DNA from: an uncultured Clostridia bacterium
GTDB lineage: Bacteria > Bacillota > Clostridia > UBA1381
Assembly (NCBI GenBank): GCA_934444735.1
Contig: CAKSDE010000008.1
Coordinates: 1 to 64,000, forward strand
Direction: 5' to 3'
Length of the DNA stretch: 64,000 nt
Made by a program: the position numbers and the translations under genes
Notes under the pieces: generated by a model
What the model was told of the DNA's origin: nothing
Database searches by the model: none
Seen by the model: the letters and a program-made list of their open reading frames with translations, nothing else
In this document: positions 1 to 6,937 of the stretch, piece by piece
Position numbering within the stretch: the stretch's first letter is position 1
How the letters are laid out: each line of letters starts with the position of its first letter

Positions 1-40
1 CATAGGAGGAATTTTTGTTCATCGGTTAACCTTTTTTGAA

Positions 41-66
41 CCACGCGACTATCGCGTGGTTTTCTT
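41..66 (+). terminator. Intrinsic terminator of an upstream + strand gene
   Basis: An 8-bp perfect stem (CCACGCGA, loop CTA, TCGCGTGG) is followed on the + strand by TTTTCTTT. It probably ends a gene lying left of the window. The minus-strand reading lacks a T-run. Confidence 0.75.
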
Positions 67-71
67 TATAC

Positions 72-108
72 AAAAAACGGGGTATCACGCAAAATATGCG
101 GGATACCC
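72..108 (-). terminator. Intrinsic terminator of the RpiB-like gene
   Basis: On the minus strand a stem of GGGTATC paired with GATACCC, extended by an inner CGC/GCG stem, is followed directly by six T residues. It lies just past the stop codon of the gene at 120-758. Confidence 0.75.
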
Positions 109-119
109 GGTAAAAAACT

Positions 120-758
120 TTAGTCAGTCAGTGTTTTTATGTATGCTGCAATTTTTTCACATTTGCAGTTTTCAAAGAACAGCTTTTTGAAGTTTTCAGA
201 TCCAACCGCACCTTTAACAAGGTCTTGGTCGAGATTCGGAAGAATATCCAAAAGATCTCTGTGAGTAACTTCTTTTACCTTATCAAGGATTTTTTTGTTG
301 CGCTGTTCAGGCTCAACTCTTTCTTTCGGATAACCGCCGCCGCCCGGAGTCGAGAAAAGCTTTTCAAAAGTATATTCGAGATTTAATTCTCCGCCCCAGC
401 CGAAACCTTGAGCATACGGCAAGCTCACGGCATTGCCGTCATTTACCTGTGAGAAAAGGTAAGCGTCCAAAGGCGAGGTCACATGACCGCACAGAACTTT
501 CGGAAAAGAGTTGCAGGCGAGCATTGCGCCTTCACCCGTACCGCAGCCTGTTACCACAAAATCCGCAGCGCCCGAATTTAAAAGAATGGCTGCAAGGATT
601 CCTGCCTGTACATATGTAAGCTGATTTTTGTCATCAGCGGAATACATTCCGTAATTAAATACTTCATGTCCCAGCGGATCGCAAACTTTTTTTAAGGTAT
701 CGTAAATGATACTGTTTTTTGCTGCCTGGCTGTTTTCATTGATTAATGCAATTTTCAT
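120..758 (-). CDS. RpiB/LacA/LacB-family sugar-phosphate isomerase
   Basis: A 212-residue cytoplasmic protein resembling the RpiB/LacAB isomerases, which interconvert aldose and ketose phosphates such as ribose 5-phosphate and ribulose 5-phosphate. The N-terminus (MKIALINENSQ) is the usual first strand. The TGCGTGEGAMLACN segment at about residues 70-83 matches the family's Cys/GTG phosphate-binding signature. At 212 aa it is longer than a typical RpiB (about 150 aa) because of a C-terminal tail of about 65 residues, so the true substrate may not be ribose 5-phosphate. The start has a strong AAGGAGG site and an upstream consensus promoter. It is monocistronic and ends at its own hairpin. Confidence 0.8.
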   Translation of the reverse strand: MKIALINENSQAAKNSIIYDTLKKVCDPLGHEVFNYGMYSADDKNQLTYVQAGILAAILLNSGAADFVVTGCGTGEGAMLACNSFPKVLCGHVTSPLDAYLFSQVNDGNAVSLPYAQGFGWGGELNLEYTFEKLFSTPGGGGYPKERVEPEQRNKKILDKVKEVTHRDLLDILPNLDQDLVKGAVGSENFKKLFFENCKCEKIAAYIKTLTD

Positions 759-788
759 AAAAAATCCTCCTTAAAATGATATACCTTT

Positions 789-817
789 ATTATACCAAAA
801 AAAAGTAAAGATTTCAA
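789..817 (-). promoter_or_regulatory. SigA-type promoter of the RpiB-like gene
   Basis: On the minus strand, TTGAAA (812-817) and TATAAT (789-794) are separated by 17 bp, about 30 bp upstream of the start codon. Confidence 0.75.
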
Positions 818-855
818 GTGGTTTTTTGGATATAGGCAGATATTTTATTTTTTTA

Positions 856-884
856 TTGACATTTGGCAAAAAGAGGTATATAAT
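856..884 (+). promoter_or_regulatory. Consensus SigA promoter of the 926 operon
   Basis: TTGACA (856-861) and TATAAT (879-884) with a 17-bp spacer, both perfect consensus hexamers, lie 41 bp before the start codon of the next gene. Confidence 0.85.
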
Positions 885-925
885 TTTTATCGTGTGCAAA
901 ATTAAAATAAGAGAGGATTTTTAAA

Positions 926-1492
926 ATGATATATAAGCATATGTACTGCGGCTACAAAAACAGCGGCAAGGTGAAGATAAAAAAAGACGACAGGATTATT
1001 ACCGCGTCTGCGGCATCTTTTGAAGATATGACATTTTTATATTTTGAAACAAAGGACAGTGAGCTTTTGCCGACCGATGTTGCCGAGGGTGATTTAAAGC
1101 CTTTTCCGAACGGAAACGAATGGTTTGAAATGCCTGAAATTTTCCACTATTTTACACCGGAAAATGACGGTGAATGGCAAAGAAAGATTGAGGGCAAAAC
1201 GCCGGTATTCAGAATCAACAAGCTGAATATGGACAAGGTTGCAAGCTACATTTTTTATCATGTGGATCACCAACGCTCAAACCAATACGAATGTGACAAA
1301 TTCTTTTCGATTTTTAACTACGGAAATGTTATAATAATGTATGCCGAAGAGCCTACGGAATTGGTTACGTGGCAGGACATTAAGGGAAGATACCACGAAC
1401 CGCCGAGAAGTGATTGGGGGGCTTTAATGGATCAGCATTTTAAAGCATGGCCCGACGGTAAGAAAAAATGGGTAAAAATGGAGAATGAATAA
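926..1492 (+). CDS. Unrecognised 188-aa cytoplasmic protein
   Basis: I do not recognise a family. The protein has no signal peptide or membrane segment, and is rich in aromatic and charged residues. A central segment (about residues 105-140) with ASYIFYHVDHQ and FSIFNYGNVIIMYAEEP looks like a beta-rich core. It is the first gene of a probable two-gene transcript with the GNAT acetyltransferase that follows its stop codon almost directly, and it has a consensus promoter and a GAGAGG ribosome site. A role linked to the acetyltransferase is only an inference from this coupling. Confidence 0.7.
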   Translation: MIYKHMYCGYKNSGKVKIKKDDRIITASAASFEDMTFLYFETKDSELLPTDVAEGDLKPFPNGNEWFEMPEIFHYFTPENDGEWQRKIEGKTPVFRINKLNMDKVASYIFYHVDHQRSNQYECDKFFSIFNYGNVIIMYAEEPTELVTWQDIKGRYHEPPRSDWGALMDQHFKAWPDGKKKWVKMENE

Positions 1493-1493
1493 T

Positions 1494-1979
1494 ATGGATT
1501 GCATCATAAGAAAATATGCCGAAAAAGATGTCGCCGAAATGGTGGAGATATGGAATGAGGTTGTGGAGGACGGTATCGCTTTTCCGCAGGAGAACACACT
1601 TTCCGAATCGGAGGGACGGGAATTTTTTGCAAAGCAGACATATTGCGGTGTGGCTGAAAAGGACGGCGTTATCCTCGGACTTTATATACTTCACCCGAAT
1701 AATGTCGGCAGATGCGGACATATTTCAAATGCAAGCTATGCGGTAGCAAAAAAGAACCGCGGACTTCATATAGGAGAAAAGCTCGTTAAAGACTGTGTGG
1801 CTCAATCACATATCGCAGGCTTTGGGATTTTGCAGTTTAATGCGGTTGTGGCGACAAACATCCATGCGCGGCATCTTTATGAGCGCATAGGATTTAAGCA
1901 ATTGGGAACTATCCCCAAGGGATTCAGAATGAAAGACGGACATTTCGAGGATATATGCCCGTACTATATAGAGGTATAG
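1494..1979 (+). CDS. GNAT-family N-acetyltransferase
   Basis: A GNAT-fold acetyltransferase of about 161 residues that would transfer an acetyl group from acetyl-CoA to an amine substrate. The acetyl-CoA-binding stretch is the NRGLHIGEKLV segment (Q/RxxGxG/A-like), and the NIHARHLYERIGF segment with ERIGF is the classic motif B end. Overall it resembles phosphinothricin-type acetyltransferases, but the substrate is unknown. I chose ATG 1494, which sits 10 nt after GGAG and just after the upstream stop codon. An in-frame ATG at 1485 is also possible but lies only 1 nt from the GGAG. It is translationally coupled to the upstream gene. Confidence 0.85.
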   Translation: MDCIIRKYAEKDVAEMVEIWNEVVEDGIAFPQENTLSESEGREFFAKQTYCGVAEKDGVILGLYILHPNNVGRCGHISNASYAVAKKNRGLHIGEKLVKDCVAQSHIAGFGILQFNAVVATNIHARHLYERIGFKQLGTIPKGFRMKDGHFEDICPYYIEV

Positions 1980-2003
1980 AGGGGAACGGCAAATTCGTAA
2001 AGG

Positions 2004-2050
2004 GGCTGTAAAAAATCAATTGATTTTTTTACAGCCTTTGCTTTTTTACA
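2004..2050 (+). terminator. Intrinsic terminator after the GNAT gene
   Basis: A long hairpin (GGCTGTAAAAAATCA paired with TGATTTTTTTACAGCC, one bulged T) is followed by TTTGCTTTTTT. Confidence 0.85.
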
Positions 2051-2091
2051 TCCCCTTTTTTAAAATTTACAGATTGTTCATAGTTGCCGGA

Positions 2092-2120
2092 TTGCTTTTT
2101 TGTGCAAATTATGGTATAAT
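2092..2120 (+). promoter_or_regulatory. Promoter of the NSS transporter gene
   Basis: TTGCTT (2092-2097) and a perfect TATAAT (2115-2120) with 17-bp spacing, 87 bp upstream of the start codon. Confidence 0.65.
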
Positions 2121-2206
2121 TACTCTATATCGGTATATTATCGAATGTGTTTTACGGGGGTTGCGGCACAGAGCCGTAAAAAATTAAAAAGAGGGGTATT
2201 TTATTT

Positions 2207-3547
2207 ATGGAACGTGAAAAATTGGGATCAAGATTGGGATTTATTCTTTTATCCGCAGGGTGCGCAATAGGCTGCGGAAATGTTTGGAAATTCCCGTGGA
2301 TGTGCGGACAGTACGGCGGAGGCGTATTTGTGCTTATATACCTTTTGTGCCTTATAGTGCTCGGTATACCGGTAATGACCATGGAATTTTCTTTGGGGCG
2401 CGCCTCACAGGCAAGCCCGGTGCGTATGTATAATAAGCTGGAAAAGCCCGGAACAAAGTGGCACGCGCACGGATATGTGGCGCTGATAGGAAATATAGCG
2501 CTTATGTCGTTTTACACGGTTGTATGCGGTTGGATGATATATTATTTTACAAAATTTCTGACCGGTGCAAATGCAGAACTGGGTTTTGTGACGATGATTA
2601 CCGATCCGGCAGTCAATGTCATATATCTGGCGGTTACGGTTATTTTGGCATTCGGCATACTCTGCTTTAAATTGCAGGGAGGACTGGAGCGTGTAACCAA
2701 ATATATGATGATGGTTCTTTTTGCGCTTATGATAATTCTTGCAGTTCACAGCGCAACGCTTTCGGGAGCAAAAGAGGGATTAAAATTTTACCTTGTTCCC
2801 GATATTTCAAAAATAACGGGCGATGTTATCGTCGGTGCGATGAATCAGGCATTTTTCACATTGAGCCTGGGTATTGGCGCGATGGCAATTTTCGGAAGCT
2901 ACATAGGAAAAGAACGCTCGCTTTTGGGAGAGTCGCTGAACATTGTAATTTTGGACACCTTTGTTGCGGTAGTTTCGGGACTGATTATCTTCCCGGCATG
3001 CTTTACATTTGATGTTGAGGTTAATTCGGGACCGAGCCTGCTGTTTGACACTATGGCGTCGGTATTTAACAATATGTCAGGAGGACGCTGGTGGGGAACT
3101 CTGTTCTTCCTGTTTATGGTATTTGCGGCGCTTTCGACAGTGCTTGCGGTATGCGAAAATATTCTTGCATGCATAAGAGAAATGACAGGCTGGGGCAGAC
3201 CTAAAGCGTGCTTAATATGCGCGGCGGGGATATTCCTTTTGGCATTAACAACCGCTTTGGGATACAGCACATTTTCCGGCTTTGTTCCGTTTGCGGAGGG
3301 CAGCGCATGGCTTGATTTCTGGGATTTTCTGGTAAGCACGAATCTTTTGCCGCTGGGATCTTTGGTTATTGCGATTTTCTGCTGCAATAAGCGTTACGGC
3401 TGGGGTTGGCAGGCGTTTATGAAAGAAGCGAACGAGGGAAAAGGCTTAAAAGTAAAGAATTGGATGAGGATTCATTTTACATATATTGTCCCTGTTGTAA
3501 TTATTCTTTTATATATTTACGGACTGGCAACATTTAACTGGAGATAA
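2207..3547 (+). CDS. Neurotransmitter:sodium symporter (NSS/SNF) family transporter
   Basis: A 446-residue polytopic membrane protein of the NSS (SNF) family. It uses the sodium gradient to take up an amino acid or related amine. The family's TM1 signature is clear at residues 22-39: G-C-G-N-V-W-K-F-P-W with the following GQYGGG, forming the unwound helix that binds sodium and substrate. The length fits the shorter bacterial 11-TM members (Tyt1, MhsT) better than 12-TM LeuT. Substrate cannot be assigned; bacterial relatives carry aromatic or hydrophobic amino acids. It has its own promoter and a GAGGGG ribosome site, and may be cotranscribed with the HAD phosphatase 21 bp downstream. Confidence 0.92.
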   Translation: MEREKLGSRLGFILLSAGCAIGCGNVWKFPWMCGQYGGGVFVLIYLLCLIVLGIPVMTMEFSLGRASQASPVRMYNKLEKPGTKWHAHGYVALIGNIALMSFYTVVCGWMIYYFTKFLTGANAELGFVTMITDPAVNVIYLAVTVILAFGILCFKLQGGLERVTKYMMMVLFALMIILAVHSATLSGAKEGLKFYLVPDISKITGDVIVGAMNQAFFTLSLGIGAMAIFGSYIGKERSLLGESLNIVILDTFVAVVSGLIIFPACFTFDVEVNSGPSLLFDTMASVFNNMSGGRWWGTLFFLFMVFAALSTVLAVCENILACIREMTGWGRPKACLICAAGIFLLALTTALGYSTFSGFVPFAEGSAWLDFWDFLVSTNLLPLGSLVIAIFCCNKRYGWGWQAFMKEANEGKGLKVKNWMRIHFTYIVPVVIILLYIYGLATFNWR

Positions 3548-3568
3548 CTTGATTTTTGAGGTGAAGTT

Positions 3569-4213
3569 TTGAAATATTCAACATATATCTTTGACTTTGA
3601 CGGCACATTGGTTGATTCCATGCCGTGCTGGTCGCAGAAAATGATAAATATTTTAGAGAAGAATAACATAGAGTATCCGTTGGATATTATAAAAATAATA
3701 ACACCTTTGGGCGATTTGGGGACGGCAAAGTATTTTAAAGAGGTGCTGAATGTGAATTTGAGCATTGATGAGATGCTCATTCGGATGGACGAATATGCCT
3801 TGCCGAAATACCGCGATGAAATCAAGCTGAAAAACGGTGTTGCGCAATATTTAAGTATGCTTAAAAGTCGTGGCTGTTCGCTGAATGTGCTGACGGCAAG
3901 TCCGCATAAAATGCTTGATCCGTGCTTAAAGAGAAACGGCATATATGAGCTCTTTGATAATGTGTGGAGCTGTGACGATTTTAATACGACAAAATCAGAT
4001 GCCGGGATTTATAAGCGCGCTGTGGAGAAAATCGGCGCAAAGAAATGCGATACCGTATTTTTCGATGATAATCCGGTGGCGGTAAAAACAGCGTCGCAGG
4101 CAGGATTATACACTGTCGGGGTATACGATGAATCGGGCAGGGATTTTGTCGGGCAATTAAAAGAAAATTCCGATCTTTATATAGAATCCTTTGAAGGAAT
4201 GAAACAAATTTAG
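3569..4213 (+). CDS. HAD-family phosphatase
   Basis: A 214-residue haloacid-dehalogenase-superfamily hydrolase with an alpha-helical cap (subfamily I, phosphoglycolate phosphatase/beta-phosphoglucomutase-like). Motif I is DFDGT at residues 9-13 (nucleophile and acid/base aspartates), motif II is LTAS in the middle, motif III is the lysine in TTKSDAG, and motif IV is FFDDNP near residue 170. It should dephosphorylate a small sugar or nucleotide phosphate. The start codon is TTG, preceded by GAGGTGA. It lies 21 bp after the symporter and 21 bp before citrate synthase, so the three may share one transcript. Confidence 0.88.
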   Translation: MKYSTYIFDFDGTLVDSMPCWSQKMINILEKNNIEYPLDIIKIITPLGDLGTAKYFKEVLNVNLSIDEMLIRMDEYALPKYRDEIKLKNGVAQYLSMLKSRGCSLNVLTASPHKMLDPCLKRNGIYELFDNVWSCDDFNTTKSDAGIYKRAVEKIGAKKCDTVFFDDNPVAVKTASQAGLYTVGVYDESGRDFVGQLKENSDLYIESFEGMKQI

Positions 4214-4234
4214 AAAAAAGCAGGAGGAGAGATA

Positions 4235-5596
4235 ATGAAAAAGAGATATTCTGAAATAACACCTTATATTGAAGAACTGGCAAAAAAATCAAACGGCAAC
4301 AACCATATTGAACCTCAGATGTATATAGAACATAATGTTAAGAGAGGCTTGCGTGACTTAAACGGAAACGGAGTTGTTACGGGGCTTACCGAAATTTCAA
4401 ACATAAAGGCTAAAGCTTATGATGAGTCCGGTAATGAAGTCCCGTGCGACGGTGAGCTTTTTTACCGCGGGATAAATATACGCGATTTGGTCGCGGGATT
4501 TTTAAAAGATGACCGCTTCGGCTTTGAAGAAACGGTTTATCTGCTGTTGTTTTCAGAACTGCCAAACGAGAATGAACTGAAAAACTTTAAAGAAACTCTT
4601 GCGGACTACCGAAATCTTCCGACATCGTTTGTGCGCGATATGATTTTGAAAGCGCCCGGAAACGACATGATGAACATATTGGCAAGAAGCGTTCTTGCGC
4701 TTTATGCGTATGACGAAAACCCGGACGATATTTCGGTTGAGAATGTTCTGCGCCAATGCATGGAGCTGATCGCGCTTTTCCCGTCTTTGGCGGTATACGG
4801 CTATCAGTCATTTCAGCATTATTATAATGATGAAAGCTTGTCAATCCATTTGCCGAAACCGGAGCTTTCAACGTCGGAGAATATTTTGCATATACTTCGC
4901 GGTGAGGGAGGATATACGCATCTTGAGGCGAAGATTCTTGATTTGGCTCTTGTGTTGCACGCAGAACACGGCGGCGGAAACAACTCGTCCTTTACAACAC
5001 ACGTTGTAACATCTTCGGGAACCGACACATATTCTGCAATTGCGGCGGCTTTGGGTTCATTAAAAGGTCCTCGCCACGGCGGCGCAAATGTAAAAGTGGT
5101 TCGTATGTTTGACGATATGAAACAAAGTATAGATGTACGCGATAAGGGACAGATAAAAGATTATTTGGTGCGTCTTTTGGAAAAAGACGCGTTCGATAAA
5201 GCCGGCTTGATATACGGAATGGGCCATGCGATTTATTCAAAATCCGATCCGCGTGCCGATATTTTGAAGAAGTGCGCAAAGGATTTGTCTATAGAAGAAG
5301 GCTGCGAGGAGGAATACGAGCTCTATAAGACGGTTGCGAAAATTGCGCCGGAGATAATAGCCGAAAAGCGTAAGATGTATAAAGGCGTCAGCCCGAACGT
5401 GGATTTTTATTCCGGTATGATTTATAAGATGCTTGATCTGCCGTATGAACTTTATACTCCGATTTTTGCGATGTCACGAATAGCAGGCTGGAGTGCACAC
5501 AGAATTGAAGAAATACAAAATGCCGGAAAAATTATAAGACCGTCATACTTAAGCGTAAAAAAAGAAGAAAAATACGTAGATTTGAAGGATAGATAA
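4235..5596 (+). CDS. Citrate/2-methylcitrate synthase
   Basis: A 453-residue citrate synthase that condenses acetyl-CoA (or propionyl-CoA) with oxaloacetate. The catalytic triad is visible: His281 in GPRHGGAN, His331 in GMGHAIYSK and Asp390 in NVDFYSG. An extra HAEHGGGNNSSF block, typical of the family, is present upstream of the triad. The length and N-terminal extension match the clostridial ~450-aa type rather than the short ~370-aa form. In anaerobic clostridia it usually feeds an incomplete oxidative branch towards glutamate. The ribosome site is CAGGAGGAGA. The neighbouring HAD and exported-protein genes do not clarify regulation. Confidence 0.93.
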   Translation: MKKRYSEITPYIEELAKKSNGNNHIEPQMYIEHNVKRGLRDLNGNGVVTGLTEISNIKAKAYDESGNEVPCDGELFYRGINIRDLVAGFLKDDRFGFEETVYLLLFSELPNENELKNFKETLADYRNLPTSFVRDMILKAPGNDMMNILARSVLALYAYDENPDDISVENVLRQCMELIALFPSLAVYGYQSFQHYYNDESLSIHLPKPELSTSENILHILRGEGGYTHLEAKILDLALVLHAEHGGGNNSSFTTHVVTSSGTDTYSAIAAALGSLKGPRHGGANVKVVRMFDDMKQSIDVRDKGQIKDYLVRLLEKDAFDKAGLIYGMGHAIYSKSDPRADILKKCAKDLSIEEGCEEEYELYKTVAKIAPEIIAEKRKMYKGVSPNVDFYSGMIYKMLDLPYELYTPIFAMSRIAGWSAHRIEEIQNAGKIIRPSYLSVKKEEKYVDLKDR

Positions 5597-5619
5597 TATA
5601 TTGTTAAAGGAGAAGGCTT

Positions 5620-6573
5620 ATGTTAAAAATATTTTTAACTTTATGCATCTTAGCAGGGGCTTGCGGCTGTTATTCGATTCCCGTAAAGGAGAATACGGAC
5701 GATTTGCAAAATACCGGAGAAAATGTACAGACAGGTGTAAAGGTTTTTGAAAATTTAAATCAGCATTATATACCGCTAAAAGAAGCAGCAGTGGAATCCG
5801 ATTTTCCCGAACCGAACAGAGACTTTAAATACCCTATGCATTTGACAACCAAGGCTGAATTGATAGAGGGAATAACTTCCGAAATCACAATTGAAGCAGG
5901 AAAGGTGTATGATTCAGGGAAGGTGTATGTAGATATTGACGGACATAAGACTGAGTATTGGCTTGATGCTTTTGAGGGCGCGGATATAGTGGATCTGGAC
6001 ATTACAGATAATTTAAAAGAGCTGGTTCTTTATGCCGACGGCCCGAGCGCCGATCCGACTGTTGTATTTATCCGCTATGACGGCAGCGATATTCACTTTA
6101 TCAAAGAAATTGATGATGATGTAATATATGAAGAATTTTACGGATATTTTGACGCAGATGAAAAAGATGTTGTGCCTTTTTACGGTGCACTATGGGTGAA
6201 TCAAAAGGGAAGAATGATAACGTCTTTTCAAAATATCGGATTTACCGACAAAAGAATTGCTTTGGGCGGTTATGAAATAGGCAGTGACAATATTGCCAAA
6301 AGAGTGGAATTTGATAAAATTGATTATTTCCCGAAAAAATATAAAATATCGGAAGGATTTCAGGCATTTTTCACTCCGACCGAAACAAAACCGGATGATA
6401 TGGACAACGAAAAATTTATGCTCGAATACAATGTGGAAAATATGACCGAATTTAAGAAGGGACAGAGCGTCGAGATAATCGATTATGAAAAATCGGATGT
6501 AGACGGGTATTATTCTTTCTATGTTGATATTGACGGTCAAAAAGGAATTTTGAGATTCTGGACAGGCGATTGA
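5620..6573 (+). CDS. Exported protein of unknown function, possible lipoprotein
   Basis: A 317-residue protein with a short hydrophobic N-terminus ending in LAGACGC. Cys15 or Cys17 could be a lipid-modified cysteine, although the lipobox is imperfect. The mature part is acidic and beta-rich. It contains repeated 'VDIDGHKTEYWLD' and 'VDIDGQKGILRFW' type segments near residues 107 and 305, suggesting two related beta modules. I do not recognise a named domain. The sequence alone does not tie it to citrate synthase 23 bp upstream. It has an AAGGAGA ribosome site and no clear terminator before the T-box promoter. Confidence 0.65.
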   Translation: MLKIFLTLCILAGACGCYSIPVKENTDDLQNTGENVQTGVKVFENLNQHYIPLKEAAVESDFPEPNRDFKYPMHLTTKAELIEGITSEITIEAGKVYDSGKVYVDIDGHKTEYWLDAFEGADIVDLDITDNLKELVLYADGPSADPTVVFIRYDGSDIHFIKEIDDDVIYEEFYGYFDADEKDVVPFYGALWVNQKGRMITSFQNIGFTDKRIALGGYEIGSDNIAKRVEFDKIDYFPKKYKISEGFQAFFTPTETKPDDMDNEKFMLEYNVENMTEFKKGQSVEIIDYEKSDVDGYYSFYVDIDGQKGILRFWTGD

Positions 6574-6605
6574 TGAAAAAGCAGGAAAAAAATCAAAAAA
6601 AGTTC

Positions 6606-6634
6606 TTGACAAAATTTACCGTGGGTGGTATAAT
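6606..6634 (+). promoter_or_regulatory. Consensus promoter of the T-box transcript
   Basis: TTGACA (6606-6611) and TATAAT (6629-6634) with 17-bp spacing, both perfect. It drives the leader RNA that begins near 6641. Confidence 0.88.
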
Positions 6635-6640
6635 GTTAAA

Positions 6641-6915
6641 AAAAGATAAAGGCATTGACGAAGAGTGCGCAAAAATATGCCCTGAAGAGAGATGGCGGTT
6701 GGTGCAAGACCATCGGAACAGTTTTTGTGTTTGTAGCTTCTGAGCCGGGAGGAAGAAAGCCTGAAGGCAAGTAGAACCTCTCCGTGATTGCTGCGTTAAG
6801 GCATAGGGGTTGATGGACCCTAAGAGTGGCGAAGTTTTATTTCGCAATTTGAGTGGTACCGCGGGTGAAAGATTACACTCGTCTCAGAGTAATAACTTTG
6901 GGACGAGTTTTTTTG
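6641..6915 (+). promoter_or_regulatory. T-box leader (tRNA-sensing riboswitch)
   Basis: A roughly 275-nt leader with the hallmarks of a T-box. These are a Stem I with the conserved distal region (AGAGAGATGGCGGTTGGTG), the T-box bulge sequence GAGTGGTACCGCGGG at 6851-6865, and a terminator hairpin at 6877-6908 with a T-run. The bulge carries TGGT, which pairs with a tRNA end whose discriminator base is A. Pairing GAAG (6660-6663) with CTTC (6737-6740), and GCGCAAAAA with TTTTTGTGT above, places the specifier loop at TTGTAG. By alignment to the glyQS leader the most likely specifier is GUA (valine). UGU (Cys) or UUG (Leu) by a shifted register cannot be excluded, but Cys is disfavoured by the A discriminator. 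Confidence 0.92.
6876..6915 (+). terminator. T-box conditional terminator
   Basis: ACTCGTC paired with GACGAGT, extended inward with two G-T wobbles, is followed by seven T residues. It should form when charged tRNA leaves the antiterminator unstabilised. Confidence 0.85.
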
Positions 6916-6937
6916 TCCCGGAAATGGAGATGATTTT

